From positions 1,609,562 to 1,673,561 of the forward strand of contig AP031382.1 of assembly GCA_040371205.1 (NCBI GenBank): 64,000 nucleotides of DNA, read 5' to 3'. The notes under the pieces are model-generated. The model ran no database searches. It worked only from the letters and a program-made list of their open reading frames with translations, and was not told where the DNA came from. The position numbers and the translations under genes were made by a program. The stretch is from Rhodanobacter sp. GTDB lineage: Bacteria; Pseudomonadota; Gammaproteobacteria; Xanthomonadales; Rhodanobacteraceae. This document shows, one piece after another, positions 18,425 to 27,703 of the stretch (position 1 is its first letter; every line of letters starts with the position of its first letter).

Positions 18425-18910
18425 GTGGTCCACGACGCCGCCAGCAAGCCGCACATCCACCACGCCCATCCGCGCGACGCGAAGAGTTTCGTGCGCGAGG
18501 TGGCGCATGTCAGCGAGGAGCGCGGCCTGCGCCTCACCCCGCTGCGCATGGAAGTGCTGGAGCTGGTCGCCGCCGCGGACAAGCCGGTGAAGGCCTACGA
18601 CCTGCTCGACCAGTTGCGCGAGCACCACGGCAACGCGGCGCCGCCGACGGTGTACCGCGCGTTGGATTTCCTGCTGGAACAAGGGTTCATCCACAAGCTG
18701 TCGTCGATCAACGCTTTCGTCTCCTGCCATCATCCGGCCGAGGCGCACCAGGTGCCGTTCCTGATCTGCGACGTCTGCTCGGGCGCGGAGGAGGTCTGCG
18801 ACCCGCGCGTGGCGGAACTGATCGAGGGGCAGGCCCGGGCCCTGGGCTTCCGTGCCCAGGCGCAAACGCTGGAAGTGCACGGCGTCTGCAAGCGCTGCCG
18901 GCAATCCTGA
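18425..18910 (+). CDS. zur: Fur-family regulator, probable zinc uptake repressor
   Basis: 161 aa from GTG at 18425, which has GAGGAG 10 nt upstream. Winged-helix DNA-binding part: RGLRLTPLRMEVLELVAAADKPVKAYDLL and AAPPTVYRALDFLLEQGFIHKL. Dimerisation part with the structural zinc site CDVCS and a second CKRC pair at the C-terminus (C-x2-C twice), as in Zur/Fur. Overall composition (SSINAFVSCHHPAEAHQVPFLICDVC) is closer to Zur than to Fur or PerR. The adjacent Zur-box-like palindrome and the zinc-related genes downstream support Zur; iron Fur cannot be excluded on sequence alone. Confidence 0.85.
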   Translation: MVHDAASKPHIHHAHPRDAKSFVREVAHVSEERGLRLTPLRMEVLELVAAADKPVKAYDLLDQLREHHGNAAPPTVYRALDFLLEQGFIHKLSSINAFVSCHHPAEAHQVPFLICDVCSGAEEVCDPRVAELIEGQARALGFRAQAQTLEVHGVCKRCRQS

Positions 18911-18947
18911 CGCCAGCCCGGTCGATCGGACCCGCTTGTGCTGCATG

Positions 18948-18966
18948 AATGTTATAAAGTAACATT
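18948..18966. promoter_or_regulatory. Zur-box-like operator upstream of the MerC-domain gene
   Basis: AATGTTATAAAGTAACATT: a perfect 7-bp inverted repeat around a 5-nt centre, close to the gammaproteobacterial Zur consensus (a GTTATA / TATAAC-type palindrome). It ends 6 nt before the ATG of the MerC-type gene and contains TATAAA, which could be the -10 hexamer, so binding would block transcription. Confidence 0.7.
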
Positions 18967-18972
18967 ACAGGC

Positions 18973-19476
18973 ATGAGCAGGATCGGATCCCCAGCCGAAG
19001 CCGAAAGTGCGTTGAACCGTCCCGTGGCAGATGGCGCGGACGGCATGCCGCTGTCTGCGCGCTGGTGGCATGTGGCCGACCGCGTGGGCGCCACGGCGTC
19101 GTTCCTGTGCGCCATCCATTGCGCGCTGCTGCCGTTCGTGTTGACCCTGCTGCCGCTGCTCGGGCTGGGTTTCCTGGCGGGGCATCGTTTCGAGCGCGAC
19201 TTCGTGCTGTTCGCCGCCTCGCTGGCGCTGTTCGCCCTGATCGGCGGCTACCGCAGGCACCGCTATCCGTTGCCTCTGTGGCTGGCCTTGCCGGGATTGG
19301 CGCTGCTGGTACTCGGCGTCGTTTGGGTGTCGGAACAGCAGCACATCGTCGTGCACAGCGTGATGGTGACCTGCGGCGGCCTGCTGGTGGCCTCGGCGCA
19401 TTTCGTGAACCTGTACATCGACCGTCGCCATGCGCATGCCGAAACGCATGTGCACGGTCCGCAATGCGCGCATTGA
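18973..19476 (+). CDS. MerC-domain membrane protein, putatively Zur-controlled
   Basis: 167 aa from the ATG at 18973; an internal ATG at 19045 (MPLSARWWHVADRVG) fits MerC homologues better and would leave a ~80-nt leader after the palindrome. Four hydrophobic segments are visible (ATASFLCAIHCALLPFVLTLLPLLG, FVLFAASLALFALIG, LWLALPGLALLVLGVVW, VMVTCGGLLVASAHFV) with the MerC-type Cys pair CAIHC in the first. The C-terminus is His-rich (DRRHAHAETHVHGPQCAH). MerC proteins are known for mercury uptake; here the Zur box and zinc neighbours suggest zinc transport or sensing, which is inference. Confidence 0.75.
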   Translation: MSRIGSPAEAESALNRPVADGADGMPLSARWWHVADRVGATASFLCAIHCALLPFVLTLLPLLGLGFLAGHRFERDFVLFAASLALFALIGGYRRHRYPLPLWLALPGLALLVLGVVWVSEQQHIVVHSVMVTCGGLLVASAHFVNLYIDRRHAHAETHVHGPQCAH

Positions 19477-19499
19477 GCGCCACCCAGGGGCCGTAATCC

Positions 19500-20198
19500 A
19501 TGCCGTCCGCCTCCACGATCCTCATCGTCGGCGCCTCGCGCGGGCTGGGTGCGGCCATCGCTGCCGGATTCCTCGACCGGGGATGGAACGTCATCGGTAC
19601 GGTCAGGGCCGGCTTCGGGACCGACTTGCACGACCTGGCCGGGAAGCATCCGGGGCGCGTCCGCATCGAAGCGCTGGACATCGACGAGGCCGGGCAGATC
19701 GCGGCCCTGCGCCAGCGCCTCGCTGGCAAGGTGCTCGACATCCTGTTCGTCAATGCGGGAATCACCACCCGCGACCAGCACGTGCACATCGGCGAGGTGG
19801 CGACGGATGAGTTCGTCCGCGTGATGGTGACGAACGCGCTCGGCCCGATGCGCACGAACGAGGCGCTGCAGGACCTGGTGCCGGCCGACGGGCTGATCGG
19901 CGTGATGTCATCCGGGCAGGGCAGCATCGCGAACAACGAGACCGGCATGCGCGAGGTCTACCGCGGCAGCAAGGCGGCGCTGAACATGTTCATGCGCAGC
20001 TTCGCGGCGCGCGAGGCCGCGCATCCGCGCGCCATGGTGTCGCTCGCTCCGGGCTGGATCCGCACCGACTTGGGCGGCTCCGACGCGCCCTATACGATCG
20101 AGGAAAGCGTGCCGCTGCTGGTCGATGTGCTGATCGCGAAGCGCGGTGTGCCCGGCCTGCAATATCTCGACCGTTCCGGCCAGGTCGTGCCGTGGTGA
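19500..20198 (+). CDS. Short-chain dehydrogenase/reductase
   Basis: 232 aa, classical SDR. The cofactor motif is GASRGLGAAIA (residues ~11-21), the NAG-type motif is FVNAGIT, and the catalytic Tyr and Lys are in YRGSK, with the catalytic Ser in VMSSGQGS. C-terminal LAPGWIRTDLGG is typical. Substrate unknown. It starts 23 nt after the MerC-type gene and may share its transcript; whether it is zinc-regulated is not known. Confidence 0.88.
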   Translation: MPSASTILIVGASRGLGAAIAAGFLDRGWNVIGTVRAGFGTDLHDLAGKHPGRVRIEALDIDEAGQIAALRQRLAGKVLDILFVNAGITTRDQHVHIGEVATDEFVRVMVTNALGPMRTNEALQDLVPADGLIGVMSSGQGSIANNETGMREVYRGSKAALNMFMRSFAAREAAHPRAMVSLAPGWIRTDLGGSDAPYTIEESVPLLVDVLIAKRGVPGLQYLDRSGQVVPW

Positions 20199-20259
20199 GG
20201 CGTGCCGGCGGCACGCGCGGTGATTGTGTAACGACATCCGCGTTCCCTAGCATCCGGGC

Positions 20260-21225
20260 ATGAGCGACATGCATTCCTGCCAGCACGGCCATTCCCATTC
20301 GCATGGTGCGGAAGGGCACGGCCACGACCATCCGCCGCACGCCGGCCATCGCGGCCGCAAGCTGCTGACGGCCTTCGCGCTGACCACCGTCACCATGCTG
20401 GCCGAAGTGGTCGGCGGCCTGTGGTCGGGCTCGCTGGCGTTGCTCACCGACGGCGGCCACATGATGGTGGACGCGCTGGCGCTGTTCATGGCTTACGTCG
20501 GCGCGCGCCTGGCGCTGCGGCCGGCGGATGCGCGGCGCAGCTACGGCTACGGGCGCATGGAGGTGCTGGTCGGCTTCGTCAATGCCATCAGCCAGTTCGT
20601 GCTGGTCGCCTGGGTGGCCTGGGAGGCGGTGCAGCGCCTGCTGCATCCGGGCGAGATCCTCTCGGGCATGATGCTGGCCGTGGCGGTCGTCGGCCTGCTG
20701 GTGAACCTGCTGGTGCTGCGCAGCCTGCATGGCCACTCGCACGACGACGTGAACCTGGCCAGCGCCAGCCTGCACGTGCTGGGCGACCTGCTTGGCTCGG
20801 TGGCGGCGGTGCTGGCGGCGCTGCTGGTCCGCTGGATGGGCTGGCTATGGGCCGACCCGGTGCTCTCGCTGCTGGTGGCGGCGCTGATCCTCGGCAGCGC
20901 CTGGCAACTGCTGCGCCGTTCCGCGCACATCCTGCTGGAGGGCGTGCCGGACGGCATGGACAGCGCCGAAGTGGAAGCGGCGTTGCGCGGCGCGGACGCC
21001 TCGGTCCGCGGCATCCACCATCTGCACGTGTGGCAGCTGGCCTCCGGTTCGCGCATGGCCACCTTGCATGCCGAACTGCACGACCCGGCCGACGCGGCGC
21101 GGGCGCTGCGCGCCATCAATCGCCTGCTGCGGGAGCGTTTCGGCATCCAGCACGTCACCGTGCAGGTCGACCCGGAAGAATGCCTGGATCCGCCGCGGGG
21201 CTGCGCCGGCCACGGCCGCGCCTGA
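20260..21225 (+). CDS. Cation diffusion facilitator zinc exporter (ZitB/CzcD-like)
   Basis: 321 aa. A His-rich N-terminus (residues 5-29: HSCQHGHSHSHG, HGHDHPPHAGH) precedes six predicted transmembrane helices. The zinc site D-x3-H...H-x3-D is visible as LTDGGHMMVD and as LHVLGD in helix five, with SYGYGRMEV typical of CDF proteins. The C-terminal cytoplasmic domain ends ...VTVQVDPEECLDPP. Exports Zn2+ (possibly Cd2+, Co2+) by H+ antiport at the inner membrane. Its position near a Zur-type regulator completes a small zinc-homeostasis group; it lacks its own clear Zur box. Confidence 0.92.
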   Translation: MSDMHSCQHGHSHSHGAEGHGHDHPPHAGHRGRKLLTAFALTTVTMLAEVVGGLWSGSLALLTDGGHMMVDALALFMAYVGARLALRPADARRSYGYGRMEVLVGFVNAISQFVLVAWVAWEAVQRLLHPGEILSGMMLAVAVVGLLVNLLVLRSLHGHSHDDVNLASASLHVLGDLLGSVAAVLAALLVRWMGWLWADPVLSLLVAALILGSAWQLLRRSAHILLEGVPDGMDSAEVEAALRGADASVRGIHHLHVWQLASGSRMATLHAELHDPADAARALRAINRLLRERFGIQHVTVQVDPEECLDPPRGCAGHGRA

Positions 21226-21265
21226 GCTGGGGGTGGGGCGGCTATGGCGCCGCCGCGGCCGCTGC

Positions 21266-21271
21266 TATGAT
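21266..21271 (+). promoter_or_regulatory. -10 element of the THX gene
   Basis: TATGAT in TGCTATGATGCGCAGC (TG preceding by one base, extended -10 style), 34 nt before the ATG; GAGGAG ribosome-binding site lies at 21293-21298. Confidence 0.45.
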
Positions 21272-21304
21272 GCGCAGCCATCACGCATTCCTGAGGAGAT
21301 TCCC

Positions 21305-21466
21305 ATGGGCAAGGGCGATCGCAAGACCCGTCGCGGCAAGACCTACCGCGGCAGCTATGGCAACACCCGCGTCCACGGCGCGCAGCCGGCCGTGGCCGGC
21401 GCCAAGCCGACCGTGACCAAGACCGCCGCCGTGAAGAAGGCCGCGCCGAAGAAAAAGTCGGCCTGA
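21305..21466 (+). CDS. 30S ribosomal protein THX
   Basis: 53 aa, very basic. The N-terminus MGKGDRKTRRGKTYRGSYGN is the bacterial THX signature (a small peptide in the 30S head that stabilises RNA contacts); the tail is Lys/Ala-rich (AAVKKAAPKKKSA) and variable. Good ribosome-binding site GAGGAG and a -10 TATGAT precede it, and a strong rho-independent terminator follows 25 nt after the stop, so it is a monocistronic unit. Confidence 0.92.
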   Translation: MGKGDRKTRRGKTYRGSYGNTRVHGAQPAVAGAKPTVTKTAAVKKAAPKKKSA

Positions 21467-21490
21467 TCCGGCCTGCCATGCTTCGCGAAG

Positions 21491-21515
21491 AACCCCGCTC
21501 CGGCGGGGTTTTTTT
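21491..21515 (+). terminator. Rho-independent terminator after the THX gene
   Basis: AACCCCGC / TCCG / GCGGGGTT is an 8-bp perfect stem with a 4-nt loop, followed by TTTTT (21511-21515). Confidence 0.92.
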
Positions 21516-21612
21516 GTGCGCGCATTCCGGCCTGCCCGCCGTGCGCCCGGCAACCCTGAATGCCTAGCGCGCAGTGCCGCATCCGCGGCTTGCGTTCAAG
21601 GCCTTCGCTGCC

Positions 21613-21618
21613 TACAAT
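21613..21618 (+). promoter_or_regulatory. -10 element of the his operon promoter
   Basis: TACAAT; a weak -35 (TTGCGT, 21590-21595) is 17 nt upstream. The predicted start near 21625 falls in the operator palindrome, leaving a very short leader before the hisR ATG at 21651. Confidence 0.5.
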
Positions 21619-21626
21619 GACGCTCC

Positions 21627-21650
21627 AATGTACTAATGCGTTAATACATT
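21627..21650. promoter_or_regulatory. TrpR-type operator in front of hisR-hisG
   Basis: A 24-bp imperfect palindrome (left half AATGTACTAATG, right half CGTTAATACATT, 10 of 12 positions symmetric) directly abutting the ATG of the TrpR-family gene. The GTACTA...TTAATAC arrangement is close to known TrpR half-sites. It leaves no space for a Shine-Dalgarno sequence, so hisR may be translated from a leader-poor mRNA. Autoregulation of the operon by its first gene is the likely reading. Confidence 0.7.
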
Positions 21651-21986
21651 ATGAAACGTCGTTCGCTGGATCCCGAGATGCCCGCCGAGTCCGCAGAGCA
21701 GAGCCTGTGCCAGGCGCTGCTGTCGCTGAAGGATGTGTCGGAAATGGAGGCCTTCCTGCGCGACCTGTGCACGCCGGCCGAGCTGGAAGTGCTGGTGGAC
21801 CGCTGGCGCGTGGTGCCGTACCTGCTGGACGGCGTGGCCTACCGCGAGATCCACGAACGCACCGCGGTGAGCATTACCACCATCGGCCGCGTGGCGCGCT
21901 TCCTCAACCAGGGCAACGGCGGCTACCTGGCCGCCGCGGCGCGCGCGTCGCGCCGCCGCGCCGCCACGAAGAGGGCGCGCGCATGA
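21651..21986 (+). CDS. hisR: TrpR/YerC-family regulator heading the his operon
   Basis: 111 aa. TrpR-like helical bundle: LCQALLSLKDVSEMEAFLRDLCTPAEL, then the HTH region YREIHERTAVSITTIGRVARFLNQGNGGY. In Xanthomonadales such a protein in front of hisG is thought to control histidine synthesis (described as HisR, by comparative genomics). The palindrome at 21627-21650 is the probable site, and the gene overlaps hisG by 4 nt (ATGA). Co-repressor is presumably histidine or a derivative, not shown. A basic tail ([13 protein letters not shown]) follows. Confidence 0.85.
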   Translation: MKRRSLDPEMPAESAEQSLCQALLSLKDVSEMEAFLRDLCTPAELEVLVDRWRVVPYLLDGVAYREIHERTAVSITTIGRVARFLNQGNGGYLAAAARASRRRAATKRARA

Positions 21987-22876
21987 AGCCCCGCGACCGC
22001 CTGCGCATCGCGATGCAGAAATCCGGCCGGCTCACCGAACCGGCGCTGGACCTGCTCAAGCGTTGCGGCCTCACGTTCCGGCAAAGCCGCGACAAACTGT
22101 TCTGCTTCGGCGAAGGCGAGCCGGTGGACCTGCTGCTGGTGCGCGACGACGACATTCCCGGCCTGATCGCGCAGGGCGTGTGCGAGCTGGGCATCGTGGG
22201 CCGCAACGTGCTCGACGAATTCCGTCTCACCGACGGGCGCGCGCACGAACCGCTGGCCGAGCTTCGCCCGCTCGGCTTCGGCCGCTGCCGGCTTTCCATC
22301 GCGGTGCCGCAGGAGTTCGATTACCGCGAGCCGGCGCAGCTGGCCGGCCAGCGCATCGCCACGTCCTATCCCGGCCTGCTCGGCGCGTGGTTGCGCGAGC
22401 GCGGCGTCGACGCCGGCGTGGTGACCCTGGCCGGTTCGGTGGAAATCGCGCCCAAGCTGGGTACGGCGGACGCGATCTGCGACCTGGTGCAAAGCGGCGG
22501 CACGCTGGTGGCGAACCAGTTGCGCGAGGCGGACGTGCTGCTGGAAAGCGAGGCGGTGCTGGCCGGCCCGCAAAACCTTCCGGCGGACGAACGCGGCGAC
22601 CTGATCACGCTGCTGCTGAAGCGCCTCGATGGCGTGATTCAGGTGCGCGAGTCGCGCCTGTTGCTGCTGCAGACCCCGCGTTCCACCTTGGAGGCGGTGA
22701 CCCGGCTGCTGCCCGGCGGTCCGCAGCCGACCCTGTTGCCGGTGGCCGGCCAGCCCGACCAGTTGATGCTGCAGGCGCTGTGCGCGGGCGAAGTGAGCTG
22801 GCGCCAGCTGGAAGAAATCAAGAAGGCCGGCGCGCGCGAGATGTTCGTGCTTCCGGTGGAGAAGATGCTGGCATGA
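21983..22876 (+). CDS. hisG: ATP phosphoribosyltransferase
   Basis: First, committed step of histidine synthesis: ATP + PRPP to phosphoribosyl-ATP; feedback inhibited by histidine. 297 aa, i.e. the long hexameric form, with catalytic domains ([43 protein letters not shown]) and the C-terminal ACT-like regulatory domain (~residue 225 on, [17 protein letters not shown]). The PRPP-binding stretch near [25 protein letters not shown] is intact. Starts at the hisR stop by an ATGA overlap. No HisZ partner is needed for this form. Confidence 0.97.
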   Translation: MKPRDRLRIAMQKSGRLTEPALDLLKRCGLTFRQSRDKLFCFGEGEPVDLLLVRDDDIPGLIAQGVCELGIVGRNVLDEFRLTDGRAHEPLAELRPLGFGRCRLSIAVPQEFDYREPAQLAGQRIATSYPGLLGAWLRERGVDAGVVTLAGSVEIAPKLGTADAICDLVQSGGTLVANQLREADVLLESEAVLAGPQNLPADERGDLITLLLKRLDGVIQVRESRLLLLQTPRSTLEAVTRLLPGGPQPTLLPVAGQPDQLMLQALCAGEVSWRQLEEIKKAGAREMFVLPVEKMLA

Positions 22877-22889
22877 GGAGCGGCGCGCC

Positions 22890-24197
22890 ATGAAATGGAT
22901 CGACTGGGATCTGCTCGACGAGCCGGGCCGCTGCGCAGCGCTGGCGCGGCCGGCGCAGTCGCGCGCCGCGGAACTGCGCGAGGGCACCGGCCGCATCATC
23001 GCGGACGTCCGGGCGCGCGGCGACGCCGCCCTGCGCGAGCTGAGCGCGAAGTACGACCGTTGCGCACTCGCCGAAATCGAAGTGGCCGAGGCGGAGTTCG
23101 CCGAAGCCGAGGCGTCGCTTGATCCCGCATTGAAGGCGGCGATCCGCGAAGCCGCGGGCCGCATCGAAGCCTTCCACCGTGCCGCCGCGCCGCAGGCCGT
23201 GGGCGTGGAGACTGCGCCAGGCGTGCGCGTCGAGCGCATGCTGCGCCCGATCCAGCGCGTGGGCCTGTACGTGCCGGCAGGCAGCGCGCCGCTGCCTTCC
23301 ACCGCCTTGATGCTGGGCGTGCCGGCGCGCATCGCCGGTTGCCGCGAGGTGATCATGTGCTCGCCCGCGCGGGCCGACGGCCGCTGCGACGCGGCCGTGC
23401 TGTTCGCCGCGCGCCTCACCGGCGTGCACAAGGTGTTCAAGCTGGGCGGCGCGCAGGCGATCGCCGCGATGGCCTACGGCACGGCTTCCGTGCCGAAGTG
23501 CGACAAGCTGTTCGGTCCCGGCAACGCGTGGGTTACCGAAGCCAAGCTGCAGGTATCGTCGGAGCCGGATGGCGCGGCCATCGACATGCCGGCCGGGCCG
23601 TCCGAAGTGCTGGTGATCGCCGACGCGGAGGCCCATCCGGCATTCGTTGCCGCCGATCTGCTGTCGCAGGCCGAGCACGGCCCGGATTCGCAGGTGATCC
23701 TGGTCAGCGAGTCCGCTGCGCTGCTGGATCGCGTCGAGATGGAGGTCGAACGGCAGTGCGCCGACCTGCCGCGCGCGGAGATTGCCCGGAAGGCGCTGGC
23801 GCAGAGCCGCCTGGTTTCGGTGTCGTCGCTGGCGCAGGCGGTGGAGGTGAGCAACCGCTACGCGCCCGAGCACCTGATCCTGCAGGTGGCCGCGCCGCGT
23901 GCGCTGCTGGCTGGCATCGAGAGCGCCGGTTCGGTGTTCCTCGGCGCGTGGACGCCCGAATCGGTGGGCGACTACTGCAGCGGCAGCAACCATGTGCTGC
24001 CCACCTATGGCCATGCGCGCAGCTACAGCGGCGTGTCGGTGGCCAGTTACCAGAAGCAGATCACCGTGCAGGAAGTGAGCGCCGACGGCCTGCGCGCCAT
24101 CGGTCCGTGCACCGCCACGCTGGCGGCTGCCGAACAGCTGGAGGCGCATCGCCGCGCGGTGACCCTGCGCCTGGCCGAACTGGAGGCGACGACATGA
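22890..24197 (+). CDS. hisD: Histidinol dehydrogenase
   Basis: Four-electron oxidation of histidinol to histidine with two NAD+, zinc-dependent, homodimer. 435 aa. Motifs seen: [73 protein letters not shown], and the zinc/catalytic region ...[10 protein letters not shown] and [18 protein letters not shown]. Starts 13 nt after hisG; stop overlaps hisC (ATGA). Confidence 0.98.
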   Translation: MKWIDWDLLDEPGRCAALARPAQSRAAELREGTGRIIADVRARGDAALRELSAKYDRCALAEIEVAEAEFAEAEASLDPALKAAIREAAGRIEAFHRAAAPQAVGVETAPGVRVERMLRPIQRVGLYVPAGSAPLPSTALMLGVPARIAGCREVIMCSPARADGRCDAAVLFAARLTGVHKVFKLGGAQAIAAMAYGTASVPKCDKLFGPGNAWVTEAKLQVSSEPDGAAIDMPAGPSEVLVIADAEAHPAFVAADLLSQAEHGPDSQVILVSESAALLDRVEMEVERQCADLPRAEIARKALAQSRLVSVSSLAQAVEVSNRYAPEHLILQVAAPRALLAGIESAGSVFLGAWTPESVGDYCSGSNHVLPTYGHARSYSGVSVASYQKQITVQEVSADGLRAIGPCTATLAAAEQLEAHRRAVTLRLAELEATT

Positions 24198-25324
24198 GCG
24201 TGCTCGACCTCGCGCGGGCGGAAATCCGCGCCCTGCAGCCGTATTCCTCGGCGCGCATGGAAGCCAGCGGCGGGCAACTGCTGCTCAATGCGAACGAATC
24301 GGCATGGGCGCCCACCGGCGATACCGGCACGGGGTGCAACCGCTATCCGCAACCGCAGCCGGATGCCTTGCTGGATGTGCTTGCGCGCCTGTACGGCGTG
24401 CGCCGCGAACAGTTGCTGGTCGGCCGCGGCAGCGACGAGGCCATCGACCTGCTGGTGCGCGCGTTCTGCCGCGCCGGTCGCGATGCGATCCTGATCCAGC
24501 CGCCGACCTTCGGCATGTACGCGGTGTGCGCGCGAATCCAGGACGCCGGGGTGATCGAGGTGCCGTTGCGCAGCGACTTCACGCTGGACGTGGAGGCCGT
24601 GCTGTCCGCCGCCACGGAGGCGGTGAAGCTGGTCTTTGTCTGCACGCCGAACAACCCTGCAGGTAGTGTGGTGCCGCGCGCCGACATCGAGCGGCTGGCG
24701 CGTGCGCTGGAGGGGCGCGCGCTGCTGGTGGTGGACGAGGCCTATGTGGAATTCGCCGACCAAGGCAGCGTGGCCGACCTGCTCGATCGCCACGAGAATC
24801 TTGCCGTGCTGCGCACGCTGTCCAAGGCCTGGGCGCTGGCCGGCGCGCGGATCGGCAGCCTGCTCGCGCATCCCGACGTGATCGCGCTGCTGCGCCGGAT
24901 CATGCCGCCGTATCCCTTGCCGCTGCCCTGCGTGGATGCGGCCCTGCTCGCGCTGTCCGGATGGGGCCAGGCGAATGCCCGCGCGCACATCGACGTGGTG
25001 CGCGCCGAGCGTGCGCGCATGCGTGCGGCGCTGGCCCGGCTGCCGGGCGTGCGTGGCGTGTTGCCGTCGCAGGCGAACTTCCTCACCGTGCGTTTCGGCG
25101 ATGCCGAGGCCGCCTATCGCCGCCTGTTCGAGGCCGGCATCGTGGTGCGCGACGTGCGGCGCTATCCGGGCCTGGGCGATGCGTTGCGCATCACCGTTGG
25201 CGCGCCGGCGGAGAACGCGCAGGTGCTTGCCGTGCTGGCATCTGGCGAAGGCGTGGCCGACGGAGCGGCTTTTCTGAAGAGTCCGGTCATGGATGGGCGG
25301 GGTTTGGCCGAGGGATCGGCATGA
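24194..25324 (+). CDS. hisC: Histidinol-phosphate aminotransferase
   Basis: PLP-dependent transamination of imidazole acetol phosphate with glutamate. 376 aa. Visible: ANESAWAP near the N-terminus, [38 protein letters not shown] and the PLP lysine in [17 protein letters not shown]. The C-terminal ~20 residues ([19 protein letters not shown]) extend beyond the usual end and reach to the next start (ATGA overlap with hisB), a minor extension. Confidence 0.97.
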   Translation: MSVLDLARAEIRALQPYSSARMEASGGQLLLNANESAWAPTGDTGTGCNRYPQPQPDALLDVLARLYGVRREQLLVGRGSDEAIDLLVRAFCRAGRDAILIQPPTFGMYAVCARIQDAGVIEVPLRSDFTLDVEAVLSAATEAVKLVFVCTPNNPAGSVVPRADIERLARALEGRALLVVDEAYVEFADQGSVADLLDRHENLAVLRTLSKAWALAGARIGSLLAHPDVIALLRRIMPPYPLPLPCVDAALLALSGWGQANARAHIDVVRAERARMRAALARLPGVRGVLPSQANFLTVRFGDAEAAYRRLFEAGIVVRDVRRYPGLGDALRITVGAPAENAQVLAVLASGEGVADGAAFLKSPVMDGRGLAEGSA

Positions 25325-26388
25325 ACAAGCGGAAGATCCTGTTCGTCGACCGCGACGGCTGCCTGATCGAGGAACCCGCCGACGAGCAGATCGACAGCTA
25401 CGAGAAGCTCGCGCTGCTGCCGGGTGTGGTTGCCGCGCTGCAGCGCTTCGTCGCCGCCGGCTACGAGCTGGTGATGGTGACCAACCAGGACGGCCTGGGC
25501 ACGGATAGCTTTCCCGAGGCGCATTTCACCGGCCCTCACGAGCTGCTGCTGCGCATCCTGTCCTCGCAGGGCATCCGTTTCCGCGAGGTGCTGATCGACC
25601 GCAGCTTCCCGCACGAGGGCTTGGACACGCGCAAGCCCGGCACCGGTCTGATGCGCGGCTGGCTGGCCGACGACAGTTGGAGCCGCGCGGCTTCCGCGAT
25701 GGTGGGCGACCGCGAAACCGACCTGAAGTTTGCCGCGAATCTCGGCGTGTGCGGCCTGCGCGTGGGGCCGCAAGGCATGGCATGGAGCGAAGTGGCGCAC
25801 CAGCTGCTGGACGCGCCACGCATCGCCGAGGTGGTTCGCAACACCAAGGAAACGCGTATCCGCGTGCGCGTCGACCTCGACCAAGTCGCCGAGCCCAAGG
25901 TGCATACCGGGCTGGGCTTCTTCGACCACATGCTGGAGCAGATCGGCAAGCATGGCGGCTTCGCGCTGGAGCTGGCCTGCGACGGCGACATCCACATCGA
26001 CGAGCACCACACCATCGAGGATTGCGCGCTGGCGCTGGGGAAGGCGTTGAAGCAGGCGCTGGGCGACAAGCGCGGCATCGCCCGCTACGGCTTCTGCCTG
26101 CCCATGGACGAAAGCGCGGCGGAGGCGCGGCTGGATCTTTCCGGCCGTCCGTACTTCGTGTTCGAAGGCGATTTCCCGCGCGAGCGCGTGGGCGAGCTGG
26201 CGGTGGAGATGGTGCCGCACTTCTTCCGCTCGCTGTGCGAGACATTGGGCGCGAACCTGCATCTGTCGGTGCGCGGCGACAACGCGCATCACATGGTGGA
26301 AGCCTGTTTCAAGGTGGCGGCGCGCACCTTGCGCCAGGCGATCCGCCGCGAGGGCGACGAACTGCCCACCACCAAGGGGACGCTCTGA
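25321..26388 (+). CDS. hisB: Bifunctional histidinol-phosphatase / imidazoleglycerol-phosphate dehydratase
   Basis: 355 aa. N-terminal HAD-type phosphatase (residues ~1-165): catalytic [12 protein letters not shown] and [14 protein letters not shown], with the third HAD motif [12 protein letters not shown]-terminal dehydratase (~170-355): [35 protein letters not shown], and [17 protein letters not shown] with the metal-binding His repeats. Fusion of both is the enterobacterial type. One-base overlap with hisH (TGATG). The order of phosphatase and dehydratase steps means this protein acts at two non-consecutive pathway steps. Confidence 0.98.
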   Translation: MNKRKILFVDRDGCLIEEPADEQIDSYEKLALLPGVVAALQRFVAAGYELVMVTNQDGLGTDSFPEAHFTGPHELLLRILSSQGIRFREVLIDRSFPHEGLDTRKPGTGLMRGWLADDSWSRAASAMVGDRETDLKFAANLGVCGLRVGPQGMAWSEVAHQLLDAPRIAEVVRNTKETRIRVRVDLDQVAEPKVHTGLGFFDHMLEQIGKHGGFALELACDGDIHIDEHHTIEDCALALGKALKQALGDKRGIARYGFCLPMDESAAEARLDLSGRPYFVFEGDFPRERVGELAVEMVPHFFRSLCETLGANLHLSVRGDNAHHMVEACFKVAARTLRQAIRREGDELPTTKGTL

Positions 26389-26978
26389 TGGCCGTGGTGC
26401 TGGTCGATGCCGGCGGTACCAACATCGGTTCGGTGCGCTATGCGCTGCAGCGCCTCGGCGTGGATACGGCGCTCACCGCCGACGCCGCGGCGATACGCGG
26501 CGCCGACAAGGTGATCCTGCCCGGCGTGGGTGCGGCGGGGCCGGGCATGGCGCGGCTGCGCGAACTTGGGCTGGTCGATTTGATGCGTTCGTTGACCCAG
26601 CCGGTGCTGGGCGTTTGCCTCGGCATGCAACTGCTCTGTACGCACTCGGAGGAGGGCGATACCGCATGCCTGGGCCTGATCCCGGCCACGGTGCGGCGTT
26701 TCGCGGAGCGGCCCGGTTTGCGCGTGCCGCACATGGGCTGGAACGGTTTGTCCGTGCAACGCGATCATCCTTTGTTGCACGGCTTGGCCGAGGGCGAACA
26801 AGCGTATTTCGTGCACAGCTATGCGGTGCCGGCGAACGACTGGACATTGGCCTCCGCCGACTACGGCGAAGCGTTTTCCGCCGTGGTCGCGCGCGGCAAC
26901 TTCCATGGCATGCAGTTCCACCCCGAGCGTTCCGCCGCCGTCGGCGCCAGACTCCTCCAGAATTTTCTCGAATTATGA
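26388..26978 (+). CDS. hisH: Imidazole glycerol phosphate synthase, glutaminase subunit
   Basis: 196 aa. Class I glutamine amidotransferase triad: nucleophile Cys in [12 protein letters not shown] (about residue 77), His in [13 protein letters not shown], with Glu in the same loop. The oxyanion strand is [13 protein letters not shown]. Delivers ammonia through HisF. Overlaps hisB by one nt and hisA by 4 nt. Confidence 0.97.
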   Translation: MAVVLVDAGGTNIGSVRYALQRLGVDTALTADAAAIRGADKVILPGVGAAGPGMARLRELGLVDLMRSLTQPVLGVCLGMQLLCTHSEEGDTACLGLIPATVRRFAERPGLRVPHMGWNGLSVQRDHPLLHGLAEGEQAYFVHSYAVPANDWTLASADYGEAFSAVVARGNFHGMQFHPERSAAVGARLLQNFLEL

Positions 26979-27703
26979 GTTTCGACGTGATTCCCGCCAT
27001 CGACCTGCGCGACGGCCGCGTGGTGCGCCTGAAGCAGGGCGACTATGCGCAACAGACCACCTACGCGGACGATCCGCGCGCGGTGGCGCAGAGCTATGCC
27101 GATGCCGGTGCGCGCCGGTTGCACCTGGTCGACCTCGACGGCGCGCGCTCGGGCAACCTCGACAATCTTGCCGTGATCGAGGCCATCGCCCGCGATGGCC
27201 TGCAGGTGCAAGCCGGCGGCGGCGTGCGCGAGGAGGCCGACCTGCAACGCCTGTTCGACGCCGGCGTGGCGCGCGTGGTGGTGGGCAGTGTGGCGATCCG
27301 CGACCCCGAGCGCGTGGCCGGCTGGCTGCAGAAACATGGTGCCGAGCGGTTCACGCTGGCGCTGGACACCCGCTGCATCGACGGCCGCTGGACGCTGCCC
27401 AGCGCAGGCTGGATCGAGACGGAGACGCGCACGCTGGACGAGCTGGCGCCCTGGTATGCCGCCCGTGGCGCGCACCACCTGCTGTGCACCGACATCGCCC
27501 GCGACGGCATGCTGGCCGGTTTCAACCTCGACCTCTATCGCCATCTTGCCGAAACCGTGCCGCAACTGGCGGTGCAGGCGTCGGGCGGCGTGCGTTCGCT
27601 GGACGACATCCGCGCGGCGCGCGAAGCCGGCGCGCGCGGCGTGATCCTCGGTCGCGCCTTGCTCGAAGGCCGTTTCACCGTGGCGGAGGCGCTGGCATGT
27701 TGA
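26975..27703 (+). CDS. hisA: ProFAR isomerase (phosphoribosylformimino-5-aminoimidazole carboxamide ribotide isomerase)
   Basis: 242 aa beta/alpha8 barrel. Catalytic Asp in [13 protein letters not shown] (residue ~9) and Asp in [17 protein letters not shown]; phosphate loops [13 protein letters not shown] and [12 protein letters not shown]. Amadori rearrangement preceding HisHF. Eight-nt overlap with hisF start region (hisF ATG at 27697) suggests translational coupling. Confidence 0.97.
   Translation: MSFDVIPAIDLRDGRVVRLKQGDYAQQTTYADDPRAVAQSYADAGARRLHLVDLDGARSGNLDNLAVIEAIARDGLQVQAGGGVREEADLQRLFDAGVARVVVGSVAIRDPERVAGWLQKHGAERFTLALDTRCIDGRWTLPSAGWIETETRTLDELAPWYAARGAHHLLCTDIARDGMLAGFNLDLYRHLAETVPQLAVQASGGVRSLDDIRAAREAGARGVILGRALLEGRFTVAEALAC

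Noticed and set aside
16312-18582. 756-codon antisense frame opposite gltX
   Set aside because: Shadow of gltX third positions; no recognisable domain.
18372-18590. 72-codon ORF overlapping the Zur-type gene
   Set aside because: Out of frame with the regulator; Arg/Ser-rich shadow translation.
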